Of a stretch of 64,000 nt of DNA, positions 7,245 through 16,015 are shown piece by piece. The stretch's first letter is position 1. Each line of letters opens with the position of its first letter. Source of the stretch: an uncultured Acetatifactor sp. (GTDB lineage Bacteria > Bacillota > Clostridia > Lachnospirales > Lachnospiraceae); the NCBI GenBank assembly GCA_910584375.1, contig CAJUAH010000013.1, forward strand, positions 1 through 64,000, read 5' to 3'. The notes under the pieces are model-generated. The model did not search any database. It was not told where the DNA came from and saw only the letters and a program-made list of their open reading frames with translations. Both the position numbers and the translations under genes were made by a program.

Positions 7245-8601
7245 AGCTACCTCTTTCTTCTTTCCTGCAATGTAACGCCGCCTTCACTTCCCCTGCCAGA
7301 TACAGGGAACCTGCGATATATATTCTCTCATGGGGCGGCCTGTCTGTCAATATGGCCTCCAGCGCCTCGGGGACACAGCGGTACTGCGCCGCCCTGACCT
7401 GGGGGTACGCCGCCAGTTCCCGCTCGATCTCGGCGGGAGCCGTTGCCCTTTTGTTCTCCAGATAAGTGATGCTAAGCCGGTGGAACAGTCCGCTGTCCAC
7501 GATCCGGCGCAGCATGGCCGGATAATCCTTGTCCGCCACCACCGCAAAGAGCAGATGCCTGTCTCCGCTATACCCGTCCGCCGCCACGGACTCCAGAAAA
7601 GCCCGCATGCCGTCCTCATTGTGAGCGCCGTCCAGATAGACCTCCGGCAGCACTTCCTCCATGCGCCCCGGCCAAAAGCAGGCGCTTACGCCCCTCTTAA
7701 GAATCTCCTGCGAAAGACGCAGAGAAGGCCAATCCGCCGCCTGCTGCCCTCCAGCCAGCACCTCCAAAGCGCGTAACGCCAGACTGCAATTCTCCATCTG
7801 ATACCGGGCAATGGTAGGGATAGACAGGCTGACACTACCATAATAACGGGAAATATAAGAAAAATCAATGTTTTTATTGCTAATTTTTGAGAATCTGTAG
7901 TCAATTTCCGACACGGGATATGCCTCTGCCGACAAAGAATGCGCCCGCTCCCGTATCACATCCCCCGTTTCCGGGCAACTGTCGGCATAGATTACAGGAA
8001 CCTTTTCCTGTATGATACCCGCTTTCTCTCCCGCGATGGCCCCCAGTGTATGCCCCAGATATTCCACATGATCCAGAGCGATATGGGTGATAACCGCGAT
8101 TTCCTTGCGCGCCACCGCGTTGGTAGCGTCCAGCCGCCCGCCCAGCCCGGTCTCCAGGATACAGTAATCCGGGTTTTTCCGGGCAAAGACCAGCATGGCC
8201 ATAAAAAACAGATATTCAAAGAAAGTGGGATGATACCCCTCTCCGGCGGCCAGCGCGTTCCAGTCCAGACAGTCATAGACTTGTAGAAAAGCCTCCAGAA
8301 AGCTATCCTCTCCGATCATCTCCCCTTCTATGACAAAGCGTTCCCGCACATCCACCAGATGGGGGGAGGTGAACACAGCCACCCTCTGGCCCGCCGCCTC
8401 CAGCACACTGCGCATGTAAGCGCAGACCGAGCCCTTCCCGTTGGTGCCCGCCACATGAAGGATGCGCAGGGCCCGGTCCGGATCTCCCAGACGGTGCAGA
8501 AATGCCCGCGTATCCTCCATGGTATTCTTGGCGGTAAACCTGGGGATATCCATGATATATTCCACCGCCTGGTCATAGGTGGCGATCTGCCGTTTTATCA
8601 T
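7231..8601 (-). CDS. folC: Folylpolyglutamate / dihydrofolate synthase
   Basis: 456-residue Mur-ligase-type enzyme that adds glutamate to (dihydro)folates using ATP. Seen are the P-loop 'HVAGTNGKGSVCAYMRSVL' (about 49-67), 'FTSPHLVDVRERF', the omega-like 'ETGLGGRLDATNAV' (about 150-163) and 'YLDGAHNEDGMRAF' in the C-terminal domain. Length is typical (about 430-450). It lies 106 bases downstream of valS on the same strand with no terminator seen between, a pairing common in Firmicutes. Confidence 0.95.
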   Translation of the reverse strand: MIKRQIATYDQAVEYIMDIPRFTAKNTMEDTRAFLHRLGDPDRALRILHVAGTNGKGSVCAYMRSVLEAAGQRVAVFTSPHLVDVRERFVIEGEMIGEDSFLEAFLQVYDCLDWNALAAGEGYHPTFFEYLFFMAMLVFARKNPDYCILETGLGGRLDATNAVARKEIAVITHIALDHVEYLGHTLGAIAGEKAGIIQEKVPVIYADSCPETGDVIRERAHSLSAEAYPVSEIDYRFSKISNKNIDFSYISRYYGSVSLSIPTIARYQMENCSLALRALEVLAGGQQAADWPSLRLSQEILKRGVSACFWPGRMEEVLPEVYLDGAHNEDGMRAFLESVAADGYSGDRHLLFAVVADKDYPAMLRRIVDSGLFHRLSITYLENKRATAPAEIERELAAYPQVRAAQYRCVPEALEAILTDRPPHERIYIAGSLYLAGEVKAALHCRKEERGSYDQF

Positions 8602-8707
8602 ATCCTGTCAGTCCTTTCCCACATATCATACCCCGCGGCCCGCCATCCATCCTTCACCCGCGGGGCATCCCGAACGGCCTGCCGGAGGTTACGCATGCTG
8701 CCCGAAA

Positions 8708-11368
8708 CTACGCAAGCTGTCCCAGACGCTGCCGCACCTGCTCCATCATCTGCGCGTACTTCTCCCGTTTTTCCCTCTCCTCCCGGATCTTGGCCTCGGG
8801 AGCCTTGGAGAGGAACTTCTCATTGGACAGCATACCGTCCACCCGGGCCAGCTCGCCCTGAAGACGTTTCTCCTCCTTTTGCAGACGCTCTATTTCCTGG
8901 GCGATATCCACCAGCTCCGCAAAGGGAATGTACAGCGTGGCCCCGGGGATTACCACGGACACCGCATCCTGCGGGATGCCCGCCTTGTCCCGCTGCATGG
9001 ACACCTCTCCCGCATAGGCCAGAGAGGCAAAGAAAAGCTTGCCCTCTGTGAAAATATCCAGGATCTTCTGGTCCTCGCTGACCACGAACACACCGGCCTT
9101 GCGGCTGGGAGGCACATTCATCTCGTTTCGCACGCCCCTTATGCCCCGCACTGCCTCCTTGATGGTCTCTATGGCCCGCTCCTGAGCCGCGTAACAGCGC
9201 TCCTCCCTGTATACGGGCCAGCTGCTGATCATGATGGACTCCTCCTCGCTCTGCAGGCTGCAGAATATCTCCTCCGTGACAAAAGGCATGTAGGGGTGCA
9301 GCAGCTTTAACGCGTCGATCAGCACGGTTTTCAGCGTCCACAGCGCCGCGTTCTGGCTGGCGGCGTCGTCCGTACTGTACAGACGGGGCTTGACCATCTC
9401 GATATACCAGTCGCAGAACTCATCCCAGATAAAGTCGTATACCTTCTGCACGGCGATCCCCAGCTCAAAGTTTTCCATATTGTCGGTCACATCCCTGACC
9501 AGCGTATTTAATTTTGACAGGATCCACCGATCCGCCGGCTCCAGATCCGCCGCGGCGGGCTCCCTTACCTCTTTCCCGTCCATGTTCATCATGATAAAGC
9601 GGGAGGCGTTCCACACCTTGTTGGCAAAATTACGGCTGTTTTCCAATTTCTCATAATAAAAACGCATATCGTTGCCCGGGGCATTGCCGGTGATCAGCGT
9701 CAGGCGCAGGGCGTCCGCGCCGTACTGGTCGATGATTTCCAGCGGGTCGATGCCGTTGCCCAGGGACTTGCTCATCTTCCGCCCCTGGCTGTCCCGCACC
9801 AGGCCGTGGAACAGCACGGTCTTAAAGGGTTTCTCCCCCATCTGCTCATAGCCGGAAAAGATCATGCGGATCACCCAGAAAAAGATGATGTCATAGCCCG
9901 TCACCAGCACATCCGTGGGATAAAAATATTGCAGATCTTCCGTCTGCTCCGGCCAGCCCAGGGTCTCAAAGGGCCACAGCGCGGAGGAAAACCAGGTATC
10001 CAGCGTGTCCGGATCCTGGGTCAGGTGTTCATGGCCGCATTTCGGACAGCTCTTCGGCATCTCCTTCGCCACCGTCACCTCGCCGCACCTGTCGCAGGTA
10101 TAGGCCGGGATCCGGTGCCCCCACCAGAGCTGACGGCTGATGCACCAGTCCCGGATATTGTCGGTCCAGTTGTAATAGGTCTTCTCCATGCGCTCGGGAA
10201 TCAGCCGGATTTCCCCCTTCTTCACCGCCTCCACGGCGGGCTTTATCAGTTCGTCCATCCTGACAAACCACTGCTCCTTCACCAGGGGCTCGATCGTGGT
10301 CTTGCAGCGGTCATGGGTGCCCACATTGTGGGAGTAATCCTCGATCTTTACCAGCAGCCCCTGCTTTTCCAGCTCCGCCACGATGGCCTTTCTGGCCTCA
10401 TAGCGATCCATACCGGCATATGCGCCGCCGTTTTCATTGATCGTGGCGTCGTCGTTCATCACATTGACGATGGGCAGATCGTGGCGCTTGCCCACCTCAA
10501 AGTCGTTGGGGTCATGGGCCGGGGTGATCTTCACCACGCCGGTTCCGAACTCCCTGTCCACATAGGTGTCCGTGACCACGGGAATCACCCGGTTTACGAT
10601 GGGCAGCAGCACGCTCTTGCCGATCAGATGGCTGTAGCGCTCGTCCTCGGGATGGATGGCCACCGCCGTATCGCCCAGCATGGTCTCGGGCCGGGTGGTG
10701 GCAAAAGTCAGAAATTCCGTGTCGCTGGGGGTTCCGTCCTCCCGCATCACCGGATACTTGATATGCCAGAGATGCCCCGCCTGCTCCTGGTACTCCACCT
10801 CCGCGTCGGAGATGGAGGTATTGCACACCGGACACCAGTTGATGATCCGGGATCCTTTGTAGATATAGCCTTTCTCATGCATCTTTACAAACACTTCGGT
10901 GACGGCCTTATTGCAGCCCTCGTCCATGGTGAATCGCTCTCTGTCCCAGTCGCAGGAGGACCCCAGCTTTTTCAGCTGGGAGACGATGCGCCCGCCGTAT
11001 TCCTTTTTCCACTCCCAGGCCCTCTCCAGGAACTTCTCACGCCCCAGATCCTGCTTGTCGATCCCCTCTTCCTTCAGTTTCTCGATGATCTTGACCTCCG
11101 TGGCGATGGAGGCATGATCCGTCCCCGGCTGCCACAGGGCGTTATACCCCTGCATTCTCTTAAAACGGATCAGAATATCCTGCATGGTATTGTCCAGGGC
11201 ATGACCCATGTGGAGCTGCCCCGTGATATTCGGAGGCGGAATCACAATGGTAAAAGGCGTTTTGCTGTGATCCACCTCCGCGTGAAAATATTTCTTTTCC
11301 ATCCACTTCCCGTACAGTCTGTCCTCTATGCCTCTGGGGTCATAGGTCTTGGCCAATTCCTTGCTCAT
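8708..11368 (-). CDS. valS: Valyl-tRNA synthetase
   Basis: 886-residue class I aminoacyl-tRNA synthetase. The HIGH-type motif is 'PPNITGQLHMGHALD' near residue 48, the KMSKS loop is 'GRKMSKSLGNG' near 530, the editing domain has 'TTRPETMLGDTAV', and a zinc-ribbon-like 'CDRCGEV...CPKCGHE' lies near 425-440. A C-terminal coiled coil (about 815-880, 'EIERLQKEEKRLQGEL') is the ValS tRNA-binding arm. Full length. AAGGAGG precedes the ATG. Expression is controlled by a T-box leader immediately upstream. Confidence 0.97.
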   Translation of the reverse strand: MSKELAKTYDPRGIEDRLYGKWMEKKYFHAEVDHSKTPFTIVIPPPNITGQLHMGHALDNTMQDILIRFKRMQGYNALWQPGTDHASIATEVKIIEKLKEEGIDKQDLGREKFLERAWEWKKEYGGRIVSQLKKLGSSCDWDRERFTMDEGCNKAVTEVFVKMHEKGYIYKGSRIINWCPVCNTSISDAEVEYQEQAGHLWHIKYPVMREDGTPSDTEFLTFATTRPETMLGDTAVAIHPEDERYSHLIGKSVLLPIVNRVIPVVTDTYVDREFGTGVVKITPAHDPNDFEVGKRHDLPIVNVMNDDATINENGGAYAGMDRYEARKAIVAELEKQGLLVKIEDYSHNVGTHDRCKTTIEPLVKEQWFVRMDELIKPAVEAVKKGEIRLIPERMEKTYYNWTDNIRDWCISRQLWWGHRIPAYTCDRCGEVTVAKEMPKSCPKCGHEHLTQDPDTLDTWFSSALWPFETLGWPEQTEDLQYFYPTDVLVTGYDIIFFWVIRMIFSGYEQMGEKPFKTVLFHGLVRDSQGRKMSKSLGNGIDPLEIIDQYGADALRLTLITGNAPGNDMRFYYEKLENSRNFANKVWNASRFIMMNMDGKEVREPAAADLEPADRWILSKLNTLVRDVTDNMENFELGIAVQKVYDFIWDEFCDWYIEMVKPRLYSTDDAASQNAALWTLKTVLIDALKLLHPYMPFVTEEIFCSLQSEEESIMISSWPVYREERCYAAQERAIETIKEAVRGIRGVRNEMNVPPSRKAGVFVVSEDQKILDIFTEGKLFFASLAYAGEVSMQRDKAGIPQDAVSVVIPGATLYIPFAELVDIAQEIERLQKEEKRLQGELARVDGMLSNEKFLSKAPEAKIREEREKREKYAQMMEQVRQRLGQLA

Positions 11369-11734
11369 AGATGCTCTCCTCCTTATTAAAATCGCTGTGC
11401 GATGGCTCTGAGGGATAAAGTCTCTTCGCCTTCCCTCTCCCGATACGCAAAAAAACCCTTCGCAAACCTTCCGGCCTGCAAAGGGCGCTGTCGCGCGTTA
11501 CCACCTTTTTTACAGACGCCTTGCGGCGGCTGCCTCTGTGACTTCCTGTAAAGTCCTATCCGCTAACGGAGATAAACCGTGATTCCCTACTGCGGCCCGG
11601 CACGCCGACGCCCTTCAGGAACAGGCTCAAAAGCTACCTTCAGGATGCCTTCCTTCAAGCGGCCTCTCAGCCTGCGGCCGCCCTCTCTGGCAAGGGGTCA
11701 TCCCTACTCCTCTTCATCATCGCCTTTGTCTCTT
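11369..11734 (-). ncRNA. T-box leader (tRNA-Val sensing) of valS
   Basis: The leader contains the T-box core GGTGGTAACGCGCG (11505-11492) followed by a terminator (11487-11449), the arrangement of a T-box antiterminator/terminator pair. The expected transcript starts near 11734 from a TTGACA/TAAGAT promoter. The 5' part (about 11735-11560) is G/A rich and should form stem I. A GTA triplet near 11640 could be the Val specifier, but I could not fold the stem well enough to fix it. Confidence 0.9.
11449..11487 (-). terminator. T-box regulated terminator
   Basis: The minus strand reads CCCTTTGCAGG...GCGAAGGG then TTTTTTT. It competes with the antiterminator formed by the T-box core just upstream. 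Confidence 0.85.
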
Positions 11735-11740
11735 TCAACT

Positions 11741-11769
11741 ATCTTAATGAACGCAGCTGGATTTGTCAA
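11741..11769 (-). promoter_or_regulatory. valS promoter
   Basis: On the minus strand TTGACA (11769-11764), 17 bases, TAAGAT (11746-11741). A consensus -35 and exact spacing place the start at the head of the T-box leader. Confidence 0.75.
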
Positions 11770-11903
11770 GCCCCAAAAACTGGACTGGTAAAAAAAGTCT
11801 GTTTTGGCACTTTTAGAATATCCACTTTTGTGTAAAATAGAGAACAATTCATCTGATCAGTGAGAGAAAAGCCGCCCTGCGGCAGATTGTGAGGGATTCT
11901 ATT

Positions 11904-12848
11904 ATGGAGACAGGAAAAAATGGAGACAAGAAAAAAAGTTATTTGCTGTTGATCGTCAGCGTAGTGCTGTTTATTATTAGCCTGGCGATTACGATCTATG
12001 CCCACGGCCACAGCTACAAGGATTCCGCCGTGACCAGCGCCCAGCTGTCCGAGGTCAGGGGCCTGTTAAAGGAAATCGACGCCGGGGAGGCTGCCGGTGA
12101 TGTGGAGGCCTTGAAAGCCCGGCAGACCGAGCTGTCCGATTTAAAGCTCAGCCAGGAGCGGCCCTACTCCTATGGGCTGACCGCCCTGTTCATGTCTCTG
12201 CTGCTGGTGGCAAAGGGGCTGTACAATGCGCTGGTCGGCACGGTGAAAACCCAGGAAGATATCAAGCGGCTGGCCATGGCGGGACTGATGGCGGCGCTGT
12301 GCTATATCGGCTTTGCCGTATTCAAGATCGATATACCTGTAGGGCCGGGTAAGACGGCCTTCCACTTCGGCAATGTGTTCTGCGTGCTGGCGGCTCTGCT
12401 GCTGGGCGGTTTCTGGGGCGGACTGGCGGGAGCCATCGGCATGACCATCGGCGATCTGACTACGGCTTATGTGACCAGCGCGCCCAAGACCTTCCTGCTC
12501 AAGCTGTGCATCGGCCTGATCGTGGGTCTGGTGGCCCATACCCTGTTCAAACTGAGCCGCACTCACTCAAAAAAATATATAACAGGCGTTACGATTCTTG
12601 CCTGCGTCTGCGGCATGGGTTTTAACATGGTGGCTGATCCGCTGGTGGGATATTTTTACAAGATGTATCTGCTGGGCATTCCTCAGGAACTGTCCGCAGC
12701 CCTGGCCAAGATGGCCACCGTCACCACCGCCGTCAACGCCGTGGTGGCCGTCATCGCCGCCAGCATCTTCTATCTGGCGCTGCGCCCCGCCCTGCGCAAG
12801 GCGAACCTGTTCATTCAGGTGACGCCCGAGAAGACAGACATGGACTGA
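11904..12848 (+). CDS. ECF-type transporter S component family membrane protein
   Basis: 314-residue membrane protein. Residues 10-35 are a membrane span, 40-85 a soluble helical segment, 95-115 a second span, and about 130-305 an ECF substrate-binding (S) domain with 'PVGPGKTAFHFGNVFCVLAALLLGGFWGGLAGAIGMTIGDL'-type conserved residues. S components bind a vitamin or similar micronutrient and use a shared EcfAAT energiser, which is absent here. The substrate cannot be told. A GTG at 11889 is in frame, but the ATG at 11904 uses GAGGG as ribosome-binding site. A perfect 5-bp hairpin (11871-11883) sits just upstream of that site. It is the only plus-strand gene in this area. Confidence 0.82.
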   Translation: METGKNGDKKKSYLLLIVSVVLFIISLAITIYAHGHSYKDSAVTSAQLSEVRGLLKEIDAGEAAGDVEALKARQTELSDLKLSQERPYSYGLTALFMSLLLVAKGLYNALVGTVKTQEDIKRLAMAGLMAALCYIGFAVFKIDIPVGPGKTAFHFGNVFCVLAALLLGGFWGGLAGAIGMTIGDLTTAYVTSAPKTFLLKLCIGLIVGLVAHTLFKLSRTHSKKYITGVTILACVCGMGFNMVADPLVGYFYKMYLLGIPQELSAALAKMATVTTAVNAVVAVIAASIFYLALRPALRKANLFIQVTPEKTDMD

Positions 12849-12867
12849 CGGCCCATATGCCAAAGCA

Positions 12868-12900
12868 CAGGCCCCGGTGCGGATTTCCCACCGGGGCCTG
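12868..12900. terminator. Hairpin between convergent ECF and traX genes
   Basis: Perfect 12-bp inverted repeat CAGGCCCCGGTG/CACCGGGGCCTG with a 9-base loop. No strong T-run follows on either strand, but it lies at the convergent 3' ends and probably stops both transcripts. Confidence 0.6.
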
Positions 12901-12945
12901 TAGAGTTTCCTTCTATAAGAGTTTCCTTCTATAGAGTTTCCATTA
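12901..12945. repeat. Short tandem repeat, about 17-bp unit
   Basis: AGAGTTTCCTTCTATA recurs with slight length change two and a half times between the hairpin and the traX stop. Confidence 0.6.
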
Positions 12946-12957
12946 CAAGTGTCTCTC

Positions 12958-13688
12958 TTACAAATATATCTGCAACAATCCCAGCGCCAACAGATGCAGG
13001 GGGTAAAAGACATAAAAAACCATTTGTGTACGGCCTTTTTGCTGCCTCCCTGCCCGTTATAGCAGCACTGAATCAGCACCGGCACCACAAAGACACCCAG
13101 CTGGAAGATATTCGCGACGTTGAACCGACTGATGATCATCCCCGGCACGATGACCAACAGGTTGATCCCGCAGAACCAGATCCACTTTTTCTTCGGCCGC
13201 TGCCGATAGGAATAAAATACCAGCGCAAACAGTATATCCATCACCGGCCAGTCTCCCAGCACCGACAGGACGCACAGACCGATGATCCCCAGCACCTTAC
13301 ACCATTTGGGGCATTTCCCCTTATCCCACAGCCACAGGGCCAGCAGGCTCAGAAACAGCGTATAGATCACGCCAAAGAACGGCAGGAGCCGAACGCTGCC
13401 GGATTCGATGACCACTGGCAGCGTCTGGTACTCAAACAGGCAGAACGGCACCCAGGAAACCAACGCAAAGATTCCCAGCCGCACGGCGTATTTTTTCACA
13501 TCTCGGGTATGGATATAGCCCTCTGCTACAAAATATGCCATGGTAGGTCCGGTGAGGCGGCCAATGAAATGCATGACCTGCCCCAATACGGATTCCATGG
13601 GCACAAAGGCCCAGGCGATATGGTCGATGAGCATCGCCACGATCACCAGATATTTGAGCTGGTTACGGTTGAGACTCAGCTTTTTCAT
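12958..13688 (-). pseudogene. TraX-family membrane protein, frameshifted near C-terminus
   Basis: The first 220 residues are a clean TraX-family multi-pass membrane protein ('MLIDHIAWAFVP', 'GRLTGPTMAYFVAEGY', many hydrophobic spans). At the T6 run (13019-13014) the frame leaves the family and runs on as non-family sequence, antisense to the ECF gene, down to 12567. Shifting one base at that run restores '...KWFFYVFYPLHLLALGLLQIYL' and a stop at 12958, the usual TraX ending. So one T is missing relative to the ancestral gene. A sequencing error, a true mutation, or slippage on the run are all possible. TraX proteins acetylate pilin in conjugation, but chromosomal Firmicute homologues have unknown roles. 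The ATG overlaps the DUF4097 stop by one base (TGATG). Confidence 0.85.
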
Positions 13689-14653
13689 CAGAAATCCACC
13701 TCTACATTCCCCATGGAACAGTCGATCTCAATGGACTTGCCCGCGCCGTTGTCTATGGACTGGCTCATCTCTACCCCGGTGTATTTATGCCCGTCGATGT
13801 CTATATTTCCAGCCACGCAGTGCAGCTCATAATTGAAATCCTCTTCATGCCCCTTCAGATCCAGACTCACATTGCCCATGGAACAGCTGATGTCCGCCGT
13901 CCCGTCTATAGAACCCGAGTACTCCAGATTGCCCATGCCCGCGGAGGCCGACAGATTCTGCACTTTCATATCCTTCGCCTTCAGCTCTCCCGCGCCGAGA
14001 GACACTTCCAGCAGCTCGACATCCATTTCCTCCAATAAAAGCTGACCGGCTCCCACATCCACGGTCATATCCTGTACCGTCATATCCTCCATTTTCAGCT
14101 GTCCCGCTCCCAGGGATACCTTCATAAAACGCAGGGAAATATCCTCGGGCAGATACAACACGATCTTGCTGTTCTTGATCTCCTCCGTCAGATTGGCGGG
14201 CCGCACGGAATTGACATGCAAAACGTCCCCCTCCACATAGGCCTGCGTCTTCCCCATATTTTTACCTTCAATATAAATATTTCCGTCATCGGAGTCCTTG
14301 ATCTCCACCATACTGCCGCCGATTCCCAGCTCCAGCTCATTGATACTGCCGCTGCCGATCATCTGTCTGTCCAAATTGCCCTTCCAGACTTCATATCGAT
14401 CGTCAAATACAGAACTTGCGTCAATATCATACAGCGCCTCGAACCCGGCCTCCTCCATCACCGATTCAAACACGCCCCGGTCAACCGTTTCGGGAGCCAG
14501 GCCCACCCAGTCGCCGCCAAACTCTGACAGCAGCGCATCCATATTTTCCCGGCCGTTTTTTCCCCTGCCCAGCATATAGAGCGCGCTGCCCACTATGATC
14601 AGTACGAGCGCCAGCACAAAACAATACTTCATAAATTTTTTCATAATCTCCAT
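13688..14653 (-). CDS. DUF4097-type beta-helical cell-surface protein
   Basis: 321 residues: a short cytoplasmic start, one membrane span (about 10-30), then a repetitive beta-solenoid domain of the DUF4097 type from about 95. Repeated pieces such as 'KVSLGAGQLKMEDMTV', 'DVGAGQLLLEEMDV' and 'SLGAGELKAKDMKV' show the 18-20-residue period. These proteins are typically encoded with DUF1700 and PadR genes, as here, and are linked to envelope stress sensing; the exact role is unknown. Starts at 14653 or at the ATG at 14644 are both possible. Confidence 0.87.
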   Translation of the reverse strand: MEIMKKFMKYCFVLALVLIIVGSALYMLGRGKNGRENMDALLSEFGGDWVGLAPETVDRGVFESVMEEAGFEALYDIDASSVFDDRYEVWKGNLDRQMIGSGSINELELGIGGSMVEIKDSDDGNIYIEGKNMGKTQAYVEGDVLHVNSVRPANLTEEIKNSKIVLYLPEDISLRFMKVSLGAGQLKMEDMTVQDMTVDVGAGQLLLEEMDVELLEVSLGAGELKAKDMKVQNLSASAGMGNLEYSGSIDGTADISCSMGNVSLDLKGHEEDFNYELHCVAGNIDIDGHKYTGVEMSQSIDNGAGKSIEIDCSMGNVEVDF

Positions 14654-14673
14654 GCCCTTCCTTTAATTAAAAT

Positions 14674-15492
14674 CTACGCTTTTTTCTTTTTATTTGTAAA
14701 CAACCACCTCAGGCCGCGGAAGATCGCCGGTGTGGCGACGCCTGCCATGGCCACCGTCAGCATCATAAAGAAAATACCGATACCAACCGTTATGAAACCG
14801 CCTCCCACGAGGCCCAGGCCCGCCAACGGATGCAGCCCCATACCGAGTATACCCACCACGCTGATGACGACCCCTATGATAAAACAGACCAACGCGGCCA
14901 GGCCAAAACCCAGGATCAGGCAGAACCAACCCGCGATGAGTCCCAGCGCCACCCCAAGCAGGCCGACCAGCACGCTCACCGCTCCGGCCAGCAGACTGCC
15001 GACCACCGGCAGGGCAATGATACACAGGATCACGATCAGAGCGATCATACCGCCGGAAAGCGGTTTCTTGCCCGCCTTCCCTGCCTTATCTTCCTGCGCT
15101 CCCTGCCCGCTGCCTTCCCATGTGGGAGCAGACTGCGGAACGCTTTGCCACGGCCCCGCCGCGGCCGCCGTCACCGTGGCTGCCGGTCCGGGAGCCGGGC
15201 CTGCGCCTCCCATACCCTGGGCAGAGGCCCCGTATTCCGTCAATTCTCTGCCTGTGACGGGCCTGCGGGCCTCATAATTGTCCCCGTAGCCCGCGCCGTA
15301 CAGATCACGGCGAATATTCTCGGCCACCCTGGCCGGGTTGCCCAGCGCCTCGATCACCGCCTGCTCATTCTCCGGACCCGCATCCGCGAAATAGTCCTCA
15401 TAATATTGCAGCGCCTCCTGCCGTTCCTGCTGGGATATATTTTGCAGTAGGCTCTCCAGCTGCCTCATAAATTCTGTTTTGTTCATATCCAT
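14674..15492 (-). CDS. DUF1700 (HAAS) membrane protein
   Basis: 272 residues. The first 70 form the HAAS domain ('FMRQLESLLQNISQQERQEALQYYEDYFADAG'-type residues), followed by a Gly/Pro/Ala-rich linker (about 85-145) and a glycine-rich membrane region with four spans (about 150-265). HAAS/DUF1700 proteins travel with PadR regulators and DUF4097 proteins and are thought to work as membrane regulators. Five bases after padR. Confidence 0.88.
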   Translation of the reverse strand: MDMNKTEFMRQLESLLQNISQQERQEALQYYEDYFADAGPENEQAVIEALGNPARVAENIRRDLYGAGYGDNYEARRPVTGRELTEYGASAQGMGGAGPAPGPAATVTAAAAGPWQSVPQSAPTWEGSGQGAQEDKAGKAGKKPLSGGMIALIVILCIIALPVVGSLLAGAVSVLVGLLGVALGLIAGWFCLILGFGLAALVCFIIGVVISVVGILGMGLHPLAGLGLVGGGFITVGIGIFFMMLTVAMAGVATPAIFRGLRWLFTNKKKKA

Positions 15493-15497
15493 ACCTC

Positions 15498-15815
15498 CTA
15501 CCCCTTACCTCCAAACAGTGAAGTGACCTTTTTGGAATAGCTGCGCCATTCGCTCTCGTACAACTGCAGCTGGGCCCAGCCCCTGCTGGTCACTTTATAA
15601 TAACGCCTGTTTCGTCCCGCGCATTCCCTGTCGTACACCTCCAGACAGTCGTCCTTTTGCAGACGGCGCAGCACGGGATACAGCGTGGATTCCGACAGTT
15701 CTATGACCTGCCGTACATCCTGGGTGATCTTATACCCATATGTTCCCTCAGGCTCTTTGGACACCACCGCCAGTACAATGGCGTCCAGCAGAGCGGCACC
15801 TGTGTTAAATACCAT
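15498..15815 (-). CDS. PadR-family transcriptional regulator
   Basis: 105-residue winged-helix repressor. The PadR core is clear: 'GALLDAIVLAVV', 'GTYGYKITQDVRQVIELSESTLYPVLRRLQKDDCLEVY', then 'RRYYKVTSRGWAQLQLYESEW'. The start at 15815 has an AGGAAGAG site; an upstream open stretch to 15893 runs through the promoter and operators and is not used. First gene of padR-DUF1700-DUF4097-traX. Likely autoregulated through the palindromes in its promoter. Confidence 0.93.
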   Translation of the reverse strand: MVFNTGAALLDAIVLAVVSKEPEGTYGYKITQDVRQVIELSESTLYPVLRRLQKDDCLEVYDRECAGRNRRYYKVTSRGWAQLQLYESEWRSYSKKVTSLFGGKG

Positions 15816-15848
15816 GTCTCTTCCTTTCTTTACTATATCTGCATACAA

Positions 15849-15867
15849 TATTATATGACGTATAATA
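15849..15867. promoter_or_regulatory. Putative PadR operator, site 1
   Basis: TATTATATGACGTATAATA, a near-perfect palindrome just downstream of the padR promoter. Its sequence returns in inverted orientation at site 2, 32 bp away centre to centre (three helical turns). Confidence 0.65.
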
Positions 15868-15880
15868 TTACTTTTGAACA

Positions 15881-15910
15881 TACTATACGCCATATAATAT
15901 GCTTTGTCAA
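15881..15910 (-). promoter_or_regulatory. padR promoter with overlapping operator, site 2
   Basis: TTGACA (15910-15905), 17 bases, TATAGT (15887-15882). The second operator copy (15881-15899, TATTATATGGCGTATAGTA on the minus strand) covers the spacer and -10, so bound PadR should block polymerase. Confidence 0.75.
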
Positions 15911-15940
15911 TCCTTTTTTACAGGAAATGTGCCGCCGCAT

Positions 15941-15981
15941 AAAAAAATACCTCTCGCCTTTCCCGTCCGGTAAGAGGTATT
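15941..15981 (-). terminator. Terminator after plsY-like gene
   Basis: AATACCTCT/AGAGGTATT stem with a TTTTTTT tail on the minus strand, 35 bases past the stop at 16016. Confidence 0.88.
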
Positions 15982-16015
15982 TTCCATGGTTCGTATGCAT
16001 ATCCGGCAAAAAGTG

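Noticed and set aside
9806..11389. 527-codon open frame on the plus strand antisense to valS
   Set aside because: It mirrors valS codon use, has no ribosome-binding site and no family look; valS is certain.
12567..12957. Continuation of the TraX reading frame
   Set aside because: After the T6 run the sequence is non-family, antisense to the ECF gene, and the shifted frame gives a proper TraX end.
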